From NCBI GenBank assembly GCA_036821825.1, contig DAISIV010000039.1, forward strand, positions 1 to 32,928: a stretch of 32,928 nt of DNA, given 5' to 3'. The translations under genes were made by a program, and so were the position numbers. The DNA comes from CAITZA01 sp937915285. GTDB taxonomy: Bacteria > Desulfobacterota > Desulfomonilia > Desulfomonilales > Desulfomonilaceae. The notes beneath the pieces were generated by a model that was not told where the DNA came from, made no database searches, and saw only the letters and a program-made list of their open reading frames with translations. Shown here one piece after another: positions 6,618 to 14,531 of the stretch (position 1 is its first letter; every line of letters starts with the position of its first letter).

Positions 6618-7514
6618 ATGAACGCAGTAGCAGCAACGCCGATGTCAAGCATTCTACACAAGGCGCCAAGGATTGTGGAGCCCACACCAGCCTCTAAGCC
6701 CGGGAAGTCACTTTACAGCCGTGACTCGCACAGGGAAGACTCTGTTGTGAGGATTGGAAACGTATGTATAGGGGCAGGTAATTTCGCAGTAATAGCTGGC
6801 CCCTGTTCGGTAGAGAGCTTCGATCAGCTTGTCACTACGGCCTTTGCGGTTCGCGACGCCGGTGGGTCTGTTCTGCGAGGCGGGGCTTTCAAACCACGCA
6901 CCTCTCCTTACAGTTTCCAGGGACTTGGTGAGGAAGGTCTCAGTTTACTGGCAAAAGCCCGTGAAATGACAGGACTGCCGGTTGTTACCGAGGTGATGGA
7001 CACGTCAGAGGTTGATCTTGTCGAGAGCTATGCGGACGCCCTTCAGGTGGGAGCACGTAATGTCCAGAATTTCTCGCTTCTTAAGAGGGTCGGCAAGACC
7101 AGAAAGCCTGTTGTGCTCAAAAGAGGCCTGATGACCACCATTGAGGAGTTCCTTAACTGTGCGGAATACATTCTTGCAGCCGGCAATAGCCAGGTTATCC
7201 TTTGCGAGCGTGGGATCAGGACTTTTGAAACGGCTACCCGGAACACCCTCGATCTAAGCGCAGTCTGTGTGCTCAAAGAAAAGACTCATCTTCCGGTCAT
7301 AGTGGACCCAAGCCACGCTGTGGGAATCAGGAGATTCGTCCAGCCGATGGCAAGAGGCGCAATGGCGGTGGGAGCTGACGGTATAATGGTAGAGGTGCAC
7401 AACAGCCCTGATAGCGCCCTTTGCGATGGTGACCAATCTCTCAGGCCATTCGAATTCCACAATCTCATGAATGACCTGACCGTGATGTCACATTTCATGA
7501 AGCTGATGTCTTAG
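6618..7514 (+). CDS. aroF: 3-deoxy-D-arabino-heptulosonate 7-phosphate (DAHP) synthase, type I-beta
   Basis: This enzyme condenses phosphoenolpyruvate and erythrose 4-phosphate to DAHP, the entry reaction of the shikimate pathway. The I-beta/KDO8P-synthase-like barrel is clear from GPCSVES (61-67), RGGAFKPRTSPYSFQG, GARNVQNF, LKRGLMTTIEEF, the metal/PEP site CERGIRTFE, VDPSHAVG and the C-terminal VEVHNSPD. The 298-residue protein keeps only a short N-terminal arm of about 45 residues (low-complexity, Pro/Ala/Ser-rich). The ferredoxin-like or ACT regulatory domain found in feedback-inhibited relatives such as the Thermotoga enzyme is missing, so the enzyme is likely insensitive to end products (inference). 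The start is ATG 6618 with GGAGG. It sits between trpG and trpD behind its own attenuator. The symbol is generic; aroG/aroA(f) naming also occurs. Confidence 0.94.
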   Translation: MNAVAATPMSSILHKAPRIVEPTPASKPGKSLYSRDSHREDSVVRIGNVCIGAGNFAVIAGPCSVESFDQLVTTAFAVRDAGGSVLRGGAFKPRTSPYSFQGLGEEGLSLLAKAREMTGLPVVTEVMDTSEVDLVESYADALQVGARNVQNFSLLKRVGKTRKPVVLKRGLMTTIEEFLNCAEYILAAGNSQVILCERGIRTFETATRNTLDLSAVCVLKEKTHLPVIVDPSHAVGIRRFVQPMARGAMAVGADGIMVEVHNSPDSALCDGDQSLRPFEFHNLMNDLTVMSHFMKLMS

Positions 7515-7563
7515 AGTTAACCTCAGATTGTGTAGAACAGGATTGTATTTCCAGGTTTTAAAG

Positions 7564-7722
7564 ATGTTTGTGTCCGAGAAGAAAAATAGCATGTGCCCGT
7601 CAAGATACCGCAATGAATATGCTTGCCTGAATGGCGTGTCATATCTTGTGCGTGGTCTGGAACAATCAAAATGGTGGCGTGGGCAAATTTTGCAACGTAT
7701 GGTTCCGCCGCGCCCCAGCTAG
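7564..7722 (+). CDS. Trp leader peptide before trpD (second trp attenuator)
   Basis: A short frame in the 307-nt gap between DAHP synthase and trpD ends with EQSKWWRGQILQRM...PRPS and a TAG at 7720-7722. The adjacent Trp-Trp codons are at 7672-7677. A strong intrinsic terminator follows at 7745, then trpD. Possible starts are ATG 7564 (52 residues), ATG 7591 (43 residues) and TTG 7528; none has a strong ribosome binding site. Its role as a Trp sensor is inferred from the Trp pair, the terminator and the gene that follows. I saw no good promoter in the gap, so it may act on transcripts reading through from the DAHP synthase gene. Confidence 0.62.
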   Translation: MFVSEKKNSMCPSRYRNEYACLNGVSYLVRGLEQSKWWRGQILQRMVPPRPS

Positions 7723-7788
7723 CGTTTTACCAATACCAGTAATTAAAAGGCCGTGGACGAAACCAGGAACGTTCACGGCCTTTTCGTT
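7722..7788 (+). terminator. trpD attenuator
   Basis: The terminator stem AAAAGGCCGTG (7745-7755) pairs perfectly with CACGGCCTTTT (7774-7784), with a 3-bp ACG/CGT extension inside and a T-rich tail. A plausible antiterminator pairs GCGTTTTA (7722-7729) with TAAAAGGC (7744-7751) with one G-G mismatch. Its 5' strand begins at the leader stop codon, so a ribosome finishing the leader would block it. The terminator is strong; the antiterminator is weaker than in the other two attenuators. Confidence 0.68.
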
Positions 7789-7821
7789 TTTATCCAGCTA
7801 AAAATAAAACCGGAGGCAATG

Positions 7822-8859
7822 ATGATTAGGGAATCGATAGAGAAGGCATCCCGCCGTGAAAACATAAGTGAATCTGAAATGATTGACACCATGAACCAGA
7901 TAATGGAAGGCAACGCTACCCCGGCTCAGATCGGCGCATTACTGATTGCCCTTAGGATGAAGGGTGAGACCGTAACCGAGATTACGGCTGCAGCCAAGGT
8001 TATGCGTTCTAAAAGCACCCGGATTCCTCTTCCCGGCTCTTTGAGCCAGCCATTGGTCGACACATGCGGAACGGGCGGAGACTGCGCCAACACCTTCAAT
8101 GTTTCGACTACGGCTGCATTTGTTGTGGCTGGAGCGGGGGCGAAAGTAGCCAAGCATGGAAATCGTTCTGTTTCGAGCAGATGCGGTAGCGCCGACCTGA
8201 TGGAAGAGCTTGGATTACCGCTTGATCTGACACCCGAACAGGTCGGTATGTGCATAGACAGGGTCGGAGTGGGATTTCTTTACGCTCCCGTCCTTCATGG
8301 AGCCATGAAGTACGCCATAGGCCCTCGGAGAGAACTCGGTTTGCGGACTATTTTCAACCTTCTGGGGCCATTGACCAATCCGGCTGGCGCCGGAGTTCAG
8401 GTGATGGGAGTTTACGCCGCTGATTTGGTCGAACCAATCGGACATGTGCTGGCCAACCTGGGTGTTAGAAGCGCTTTTGTGGTTCATGGTCATGGCGGAC
8501 TTGATGAGATAAGCCTCTCAGGCCCGACCATAGCGGCAAGAGTCAGCGAAGGCAGAGTCTACATGGAGACGTTGAATCCCGTAGAACTTGGCCTGGCGCC
8601 TCAGGTTAACGGTGGAATCACCGGTGGTGACATCAAGAAGAACGCAAGCATGACAAGATCGGTGCTCAATGGAGAGGCGGGATCTCATAGGGACATAACG
8701 GTTTTTAACGCAGCCGCGGCCCTCGTCGCTGTTGGCATGGCCTCAGATTTCAGGGAAGGTATGGCAATGGCGTCTGATTCCATTGATTCCGGTAGCGCCA
8801 TGGCAAAGCTGTCGGGTCTTGTAGAGTTCTCATCAAGCCTCAAGAATGGAGGCGTTTAA
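7822..8859 (+). CDS. trpD: Anthranilate phosphoribosyltransferase
   Basis: TrpD transfers the phosphoribosyl group of PRPP to anthranilate. The signature region is intact: DTCGTGGDCANTFNVST binds PRPP, followed by AKHGNRSVSSRCGSADLMEELG and the GPRRELGLRTIFNLLGPLTNP motif for anthranilate and PRPP contacts. The start is placed at ATG 7822 (345 residues, normal size) because GGAGG at 7812-7816 is 5 nt upstream. ATG 7819 is too close to it, and the in-frame GTG at 7753 lies inside the attenuator hairpin. It heads the trpDCFBA block; trpC follows with an overlap or 1-nt gap. Confidence 0.96.
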   Translation: MIRESIEKASRRENISESEMIDTMNQIMEGNATPAQIGALLIALRMKGETVTEITAAAKVMRSKSTRIPLPGSLSQPLVDTCGTGGDCANTFNVSTTAAFVVAGAGAKVAKHGNRSVSSRCGSADLMEELGLPLDLTPEQVGMCIDRVGVGFLYAPVLHGAMKYAIGPRRELGLRTIFNLLGPLTNPAGAGVQVMGVYAADLVEPIGHVLANLGVRSAFVVHGHGGLDEISLSGPTIAARVSEGRVYMETLNPVELGLAPQVNGGITGGDIKKNASMTRSVLNGEAGSHRDITVFNAAAALVAVGMASDFREGMAMASDSIDSGSAMAKLSGLVEFSSSLKNGGV

Positions 8860-8860
8860 A

Positions 8861-9652
8861 TTGACGCTCAACAACAGGACTGTTCTGGACGACATAATCT
8901 TGAACAAGAGACAGGAAGTTCAGACCATGAGTCGATCCAGTATCAATGAGTTTAAGAGATGCATAGAGAGTATGTCTCCTCCGCGCGATTTTAGGGGAGC
9001 AATTTCCGGCAATGATAAAGCAGCGATCATAGCTGAAATCAAGAAAGCTTCTCCATCTCTGGGAGCGATAAGACCCGGGGCGGACGTGTCGGAAATTGCG
9101 GGGATGTATGAGCGAGGCGGTGCAGCGGCGGTATCTGTCCTGACGGATGCGAAGTTTTTCGGTGGTTCGATGGAGGACCTGATGGAGGTCAGAAAAAGTG
9201 TCGACCTTCCGATACTCCGTAAGGACTTCATAATTGACGAGAAACAGATTTACGAGGCCAGGGCCAATGGCGCTGACGCCGTATTGCTGATCGTGGCGGC
9301 GCTGGATGATAAGCAGCTCGTGGATTTTCACCAGATCACCGACGGATTGGGTTTGTCCGCGCTAGTCGAGACCCATTCAGCCGATGAGATTGATAGGGCG
9401 TTGAAAACAAACCCTAAGATAGTCGGGATCAACAACCGTTGCCTCAAAACCCTTAAAGTGGATATTTCAACCAGCGAGAACTTGAGACACCTGATACCGG
9501 ATGGCGTCTGCGTAGTCTCGGAGAGTGGAATCTCCAAGCCATCCGACTCGTTGAGACTAAGACGCTCAGGCATAAACGCATTCCTGATTGGGACATCACT
9601 CATCAAATCAGTGAATCCGGAGCAAACCCTCAAGGAATTCACGGAATGTTGA
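8861..9652 (+). CDS. trpC: Indole-3-glycerol-phosphate synthase
   Basis: TrpC closes the indole ring of 1-(2-carboxyphenylamino)-1-deoxyribulose 5-phosphate, giving indole-3-glycerol phosphate. The TIM-barrel motifs are present: AEIKKASPSLG (with the catalytic Glu and Lys), PILRKDFIIDEKQIYEA (catalytic Lys), VGINNRCLKTL and VVSESGISKPSD. The start is uncertain. ATG 8846 would overlap trpD by 14 nt but has no ribosome binding site. TTG 8861 has GGAGG exactly 8 nt upstream and gives the usual short N-terminus (263 residues), so TTG is preferred. The protein is monofunctional; trpF is a separate gene 7 nt downstream. Confidence 0.94.
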   Translation: MTLNNRTVLDDIILNKRQEVQTMSRSSINEFKRCIESMSPPRDFRGAISGNDKAAIIAEIKKASPSLGAIRPGADVSEIAGMYERGGAAAVSVLTDAKFFGGSMEDLMEVRKSVDLPILRKDFIIDEKQIYEARANGADAVLLIVAALDDKQLVDFHQITDGLGLSALVETHSADEIDRALKTNPKIVGINNRCLKTLKVDISTSENLRHLIPDGVCVVSESGISKPSDSLRLRRSGINAFLIGTSLIKSVNPEQTLKEFTEC

Positions 9653-9659
9653 GGACACC

Positions 9660-10277
9660 ATGGTTAGGGTAAAAATTTGCGGAATCACAAATGTGGACGA
9701 TGCTCTTCACTCTGTGGATGCTGGAGCAGACGCGCTGGGCTTTGTATTTGCTACCAGCAAAAGACAGGTAAATCCCCCAACGGCACAGCTAATAATCAGC
9801 AAGCTTCCGCCATTCGTAAAAACAGTTGGGGTGTTTGTAAATGAAAGTCTTTTTGAGATTCAGAAAATTCAGAACGAGACAAAAATTGATCTCATTCAGT
9901 TGAGCGGAGAGGAGAGCGAGGATTTTGCAGCCTTTTTTGGTCCTGAAGCCATAAAGACATTACATGTATCTCCAAATACTCAACTGAATACAAATAGTTA
10001 TCCCTACAACACCCTGTTACTCGACACTGCCCAAGGTTCCATGAAAGGTGGAACGGGAAAGGTGTTTGACTGGAGACTTGCTGTTGAGGTGGCCAGAGCA
10101 CGCAGGGTCATACTGGCAGGAGGGCTGAATCCGGACAATGTCGCTGAGGCGATTCAGACAGTCAAGCCCTATGCCGTAGACGTTTCGAGCGGAGTCGAAA
10201 AAGAACCTGGAAGGAAAGATCATGTCAAGGTTACAACCTTTATCAAACGGGCAAAATCCGTGGAGTTCAGCGCCTGA
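9660..10277 (+). CDS. trpF: Phosphoribosylanthranilate isomerase
   Basis: TrpF converts phosphoribosylanthranilate to the deoxyribulose form used by TrpC. Catalytic Cys in VKICGITN (near residue 7) and Asp in LLLDTAQGSMKGGTGKVFDW are present, and the phosphate-binding loops LAGGLNPDNV and DVSSGVEKEPGRKD are intact. The 205 residues are typical. ATG 9660 has a GAGG site overlapping the trpC stop. The 3' end overlaps trpB by 56 nt, an unusually long overlap for this operon. Base composition at third positions looks slightly more AT-rich than its neighbours (impression, not measured). Confidence 0.96.
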   Translation: MVRVKICGITNVDDALHSVDAGADALGFVFATSKRQVNPPTAQLIISKLPPFVKTVGVFVNESLFEIQKIQNETKIDLIQLSGEESEDFAAFFGPEAIKTLHVSPNTQLNTNSYPYNTLLLDTAQGSMKGGTGKVFDWRLAVEVARARRVILAGGLNPDNVAEAIQTVKPYAVDVSSGVEKEPGRKDHVKVTTFIKRAKSVEFSA

Positions 10278-11451
10278 TTCGTCGGGTCATTTTGGACGTT
10301 TTGGCGGTAGGTTCGTCCCGGAAACCGTTATGCCCGCACTTGAAGAACTTACTGAAGCATACTATGCGGCAACCAATGATAAATCGTTCATGGACCGTTT
10401 AGGTCTGTTGCTAAAGGACTATGCTGGTCGTGAAACCCCCTTGTACGAGGCTGAACGCCTTGCAAGTATGCACGGCAAGGCCCGTATTTTCCTGAAGCGC
10501 GAGGACTTGACCCATACGGGCGCGCATAAAATCAACAATTCACTTGGACAGGCTCTGCTAGCCCATTGGATGGGCAAGAAGCGGATAATAGCGGAGACAG
10601 GCGCGGGTCAGCACGGCGTTGCTGCTGCCACGGCAGCCGCTCTTTTGGGCATAGAGTGTGTGGTGTATATGGGAAGCCTCGACATAGAGAGGCAGAGACT
10701 GAATGTGCTCAGGATGAAAATGCTTGGCGCACAAGTCGTCCCTGTTGAATCAGGGAGCCGATCGTTGAAGGATGCCGTCAATGCTGCGATCCGCGACTGG
10801 GTTACCAACGTATCGGACACTCATTACATCATAGGGTCAGTGATAGGTCCACACCCCTACCCCATGATCGTGCGGGATTTCCAGTCCGTCATAGGCAAAG
10901 AGACCAGACGCCAGATACTGGAAAAGACCGGAAGGCTTCCGGACATAGTGGTAGCGTGCGTTGGCGCAGGGAGCAATGCCATGGGCATGTTTCATGCTTT
11001 CCTTGACGATCCCGTGGAGATGATAGGCGTGGAGGCGGCCGGAAAGGGACTGGACACCGGTAAACACTCGGCTAGCCTGTGTGCGGGTAGTCCAGGAGTG
11101 CTTCACGGAGCGGGGATGTATGTTTTACAAGATTCATTCGGACAAATCATCGAGGCCCATTCCCTGGCTGCGGGCCTGGATTACCCTGGAGTCGGGCCGG
11201 AACACTGCCTACTCAAGGACTTTGACAGGGTTCAATATGATTCTGTGACCGACCGACAGGCTGTGGACGCATTCATGAATCTTGCACGCGTCGAAGGGAT
11301 CATACCGGCCCTGGAGAGTTCTCATGCAATCGCCTATCTCCAAAAGCTTTCGCCTCGACTTCGTGAAGGCATTACAATAGTGATTTGTCTCTCGGGACGC
11401 GGCGACAAGGACCTCGAACACGTCTCGGCATACCTGGAGTCACAGACATGA
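10222..11451 (+). CDS. trpB: Tryptophan synthase beta subunit
   Basis: TrpB is the PLP enzyme that condenses indole with serine to tryptophan. The N-terminal FGRFGGRFVPET, the PLP lysine in LTHTGAHKINNSLGQ, the phosphate-binding GAGSNAMGMF and the C-terminal SGRGDKD are all visible. It is of the TrpB1 type that partners with TrpA. The 409 residues include about 25 extra N-terminal ones before the conserved start. The ATG at 10222 has AAGGA 7 nt upstream and lies inside trpF. No better start exists downstream of the trpF stop before the conserved FGRFGG block. The TGA stop overlaps the trpA ATG (ATGA), indicating translational coupling of the two subunits. Confidence 0.96.
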   Translation: MSRLQPLSNGQNPWSSAPDSSGHFGRFGGRFVPETVMPALEELTEAYYAATNDKSFMDRLGLLLKDYAGRETPLYEAERLASMHGKARIFLKREDLTHTGAHKINNSLGQALLAHWMGKKRIIAETGAGQHGVAAATAAALLGIECVVYMGSLDIERQRLNVLRMKMLGAQVVPVESGSRSLKDAVNAAIRDWVTNVSDTHYIIGSVIGPHPYPMIVRDFQSVIGKETRRQILEKTGRLPDIVVACVGAGSNAMGMFHAFLDDPVEMIGVEAAGKGLDTGKHSASLCAGSPGVLHGAGMYVLQDSFGQIIEAHSLAAGLDYPGVGPEHCLLKDFDRVQYDSVTDRQAVDAFMNLARVEGIIPALESSHAIAYLQKLSPRLREGITIVICLSGRGDKDLEHVSAYLESQT

Positions 11452-12254
11452 TATCTAAAATACAGCAGGCCTTTGACAAGGCCAGGAAAGAAAAAAGATG
11501 CGCGTTTATTCCTTTCATCACGGGTGGATTCCCCAGCATGGAAGGATTTGTCGGAACGCTAAAGGCTCTGGATAATTCAGGGGCGGATATTATAGAGGTC
11601 GGGATACCTTTCTCTGATCCTCTCGCCGATGGTCCGATCATTCAGCATTCCAGCAAGTTGGCGCTTGATATGGGAGTTACTCCCAGATCCATTCTTGACG
11701 CACTCGGAAATCTCAGAGGATCAATAAGAGCGCCACTGGTGGTGATGTCCTACTGGAATCCAATACTTAGAATTGGGCCGGAGCTTTTTGCTTCAGAGTT
11801 GAGAGACTCCGGAGTATCAGGCGCAATTGTCCCGGATTTAACACCTGAGGAATCGGATTCATGGAGGAAATCCGCTGCCAAACACGGTATAGACACCATA
11901 TTCATGGCCGCTCCCACCACTTCGGAACAGAGAATCAGGAAGATTGCGTCGTGTTCACGCGGATTTCTGTACCTTGTATCCATGACGGGGGTCACCGGGT
12001 CCAGTCTGAATGTCAATTCCAGACTCGAGGAGTTGATCAGCTCTGTAAAGCGCCTGACCAGGTTACCAGTAGCGGTTGGTTTTGGGGTTTCCACGCCCGC
12101 GCAGGCATCAGAGATCGCCAAATACGCGGATGGTGTGATAGTTGGTAGCGCCCTCGTTAAAAGAAGTCTGGAGGCTGAATCAGAATTACTGGCCATCGAA
12201 TCGGTCAGCAATCTGTCAATCATGATTTCGCAGGCGCTTAGTTGCCAGAATTAA
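11448..12254 (+). CDS. trpA: Tryptophan synthase alpha subunit
   Basis: TrpA splits indole-3-glycerol phosphate to indole and glyceraldehyde 3-phosphate and channels indole to TrpB. The catalytic Glu in EVGIPFSDPLADGP and Asp in VPDLTPEE, the SYWNPI motif and the phosphate-binding GFGVSTP and VGSALV loops are present. The start is ATG 11448, overlapping the trpB stop by 4 nt; an upstream in-frame TTG is rejected because it lies within trpB. With 268 residues it has normal length. It is the last gene of the trp block. No strong intrinsic terminator follows. Confidence 0.96.
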   Translation: MISKIQQAFDKARKEKRCAFIPFITGGFPSMEGFVGTLKALDNSGADIIEVGIPFSDPLADGPIIQHSSKLALDMGVTPRSILDALGNLRGSIRAPLVVMSYWNPILRIGPELFASELRDSGVSGAIVPDLTPEESDSWRKSAAKHGIDTIFMAAPTTSEQRIRKIASCSRGFLYLVSMTGVTGSSLNVNSRLEELISSVKRLTRLPVAVGFGVSTPAQASEIAKYADGVIVGSALVKRSLEAESELLAIESVSNLSIMISQALSCQN

Positions 12255-12346
12255 TTACTCCATGAAATGGTTTAGCTTGACTTTGCCTTTCATTCAAACT
12301 ATGCGAGTGCTAATACAGGCTGGACCATTTCTGGAGATCGGATTGC

Positions 12347-12613
12347 ATGACGGACAATTCCCTATTGGAACACCTTGAAGACCTGGTTTCCCGGCTCGGA
12401 GTCACTTTAAGGGAGGAGAACCTCGCCAGCTCAGGATACAACTCCGGGGGAGGATACTGCTCTGTCAATGGCCAGGGTATGATTTTTCTCAACAAGAGGG
12501 ATTCCAGGCAGCGCAAAATACGTATTTTGGCCAGATCGCTCAAAAGGTTCAACCTCGAGGGGGTTTTTATTCCACCGGCAGTTAGACGGGTCATTGAATC
12601 ATCAGAGAATTAG
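12347..12613 (+). CDS. Small protein of unknown function
   Basis: An 88-residue protein starts with ATG 12347, with GGAGAT about 9 nt upstream. It is hydrophilic and has a Gly/Ser/Tyr-rich central loop (SSGYNSGGGYC) followed by a basic stretch (KRDSRQRKIRIL). The codon pattern and ribosome binding site suggest a real gene. I recognise no domain. It lies between trpA (93 nt) and a dynamin-like GTPase (87 nt). A weak promoter (TTGACT 12277, TATGCG 12300) may serve it. Function unknown. Confidence 0.62.
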   Translation: MTDNSLLEHLEDLVSRLGVTLREENLASSGYNSGGGYCSVNGQGMIFLNKRDSRQRKIRILARSLKRFNLEGVFIPPAVRRVIESSEN

Positions 12614-12700
12614 TCTTAAATTGTAACAGGAGGATCGCAAGTTCGTCTGGCGCTCCATCCTCAGCCTGAGGAACCGAACTAACTGCACAAGGCTCAACAT

Positions 12701-14380
12701 TTGCCTATCTCTCCGGAAATATTCTCACTCCACATTGACAGCCGCCTAGAATGCTATTCAGCGATAATGGAGCAGATAGAAGAGACCAGGTTTCTCGTGG
12801 AGCTGTTCGACTGGAAATCCGGTGTCGCTCGCAATTTACCGCCGATCGTCTGTGTGATGGGGGGAACTGGGACCGGGAAAAGCACCATTTTCAACTCATT
12901 GGTGTCCTCGGATATAAGCAGTGTCAGTGTCAAGAGACCTTGCACCATGAACGCCATCATACTTGCTAATGCTAGCCATCGGGACATATTGTTCCAGGCG
13001 CCGTTCGTGTTCGGCGGCGAGGAAGCCCAGGCGCAACTGATCACGCAGCCAGGAGATGAACTTAACAGCTTCATACTGGTGGATACCCCTGATTTTGACA
13101 GCATTGCAGAAGGTAACAAGACTATAGCGCAAAAATTCCTTATGCTTAGCGATGTTGTCATTTTTGTGACATCCCAGGAGAAATATGGAGACCTGATCTG
13201 CAGGAGGACGCTTGAGCAGGCCCGTGACTGGGGCAAGAAGATTCTGCTGGTAATGAACAAAGTAACGTCTCAGGCGGCGCTGGAAGAGTATTCCAGCTTC
13301 ACCGGTTCACTCGGGACGGTTGATCAGCCGATCGTCATACCGAGGCTTACCGGGATGCCCAATCGCATCGACAAACTCACGGATCAACCACAGTTTTCAA
13401 GGCTTTTTACTGATATCTCGGGCCAGACAGGCAGCGCCAGAATAAAAAGCCATGAACTTGATTGCCTCAAGTCCAGGACCGTGTCAGATCTGGAAAAACT
13501 TCTTCTCAGTATTCAGGGTCAGATTGACCGCATTTCAGAACTCAACAGGAAAATCGATACAATATCAGAAGAGGCTGCGCTGAAGCTCAACAAGGACCTG
13601 GATGCGATAGTTTCGCAGGATGTCGAGAAAAGGATGAAATCCAGGCTTCAGTCATTGCTCAGGAAATACGATATTCTTTTTGTTCCCAGATTGATGATCA
13701 GAAACGCTTTCAACACTCTTATCGGCTATGTATCGGGTTATCTGTCCTTTAGGGAAAAAAACGAGGCCCCTGTTGATGACAAGGAGATCAGGTTTGAGGA
13801 TTTCAGTGACATCCAGTCACTGGCCCCGCTTGGGCCTCTGGATCAGTCGGTAACCAACCTTAATCTAGGGGTTGCTCAGATTCTTGCGTCGAGTCCCGTC
13901 TATGACGATCTACGCCTTATAGCCCTTAAAGACGTTGACCGACTCAGTTTGAAGACCATAAAAGGTTTGTATGAAGAGGCCTTCCCGGGACTGGAAGAAA
14001 TTTTAGAAACCGAATTTGAAAAAATACGTCAAGGCTTGACGCGTTATGATGAAATTAAGCTTTACGGTTCCTACACACTTTGGGCTGTGCTTTTGATAAC
14101 ATTTGAGATTGTTATAGGCGGGGGGTTGACCTTGCTGGATCTTCTGCTCAATTCGGTAATCGTTCCGTTCATTCCCAAGTGGCTTCTTGACTTGAAGATA
14201 CTGGATATTCTTAGGGCAATCGCTGAGAAAGTGGATGCGGAACACAGAGCCTGCCTCAGAAATATATTGTTTAAACAGGCGAGATTGTATACAGAATGCT
14301 TCGCTTCACTGACACCCGATCAGAAAGCCGTCTCCGAGATTGAACTCCTCAAACTCGGGATATCACATACACGGCCATGA
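12701..14380 (+). CDS. Dynamin-like membrane-associated GTPase
   Basis: A 559-residue protein with an N-terminal G domain. G1 is GGTGTGKST (54-62), the likely switch threonine is in RPCTMNA (79-85), G3 is DTPDFDS (128-134) and G4 is NKVT (186-189). Middle segments are rich in Glu, Lys and Leu and probably helical. A hydrophobic segment lies near residues 450-495 (LWAVLLITFEIV and nearby), which could enter the membrane. This layout resembles bacterial dynamin-like or 50S-ribosome-type GTPases of unclear role. The start is TTG 12701 with AAGG 8 nt upstream; no ATG fits as well. It lies alone between a small unknown gene and an M16 protease gene. Membrane remodelling is a guess from domain layout only. 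Confidence 0.7.
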   Translation: MPISPEIFSLHIDSRLECYSAIMEQIEETRFLVELFDWKSGVARNLPPIVCVMGGTGTGKSTIFNSLVSSDISSVSVKRPCTMNAIILANASHRDILFQAPFVFGGEEAQAQLITQPGDELNSFILVDTPDFDSIAEGNKTIAQKFLMLSDVVIFVTSQEKYGDLICRRTLEQARDWGKKILLVMNKVTSQAALEEYSSFTGSLGTVDQPIVIPRLTGMPNRIDKLTDQPQFSRLFTDISGQTGSARIKSHELDCLKSRTVSDLEKLLLSIQGQIDRISELNRKIDTISEEAALKLNKDLDAIVSQDVEKRMKSRLQSLLRKYDILFVPRLMIRNAFNTLIGYVSGYLSFREKNEAPVDDKEIRFEDFSDIQSLAPLGPLDQSVTNLNLGVAQILASSPVYDDLRLIALKDVDRLSLKTIKGLYEEAFPGLEEILETEFEKIRQGLTRYDEIKLYGSYTLWAVLLITFEIVIGGGLTLLDLLLNSVIVPFIPKWLLDLKILDILRAIAEKVDAEHRACLRNILFKQARLYTECFASLTPDQKAVSEIELLKLGISHTRP

Positions 14381-14531
14381 TTTTTGCTGTTATCGGATTC
14401 AAGCTTAGGGGGTTTCACAAGCTGGTAGATTCTGATGAAACCATTGAGGCAATGGTGTGTCTCTCAAATCATGGTCTTTTGCGTAGACCCGTGTGACAGG
14501 CAGTCTCACTCAATAATGAAAGGGGAATCGA

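Noticed and set aside
7753..7821. GTG 7753 as start of trpD
   Set aside because: This start lies inside the attenuator hairpin, and the extra residues are unlike any TrpD; ATG 7822 has GGAGG at the right distance.
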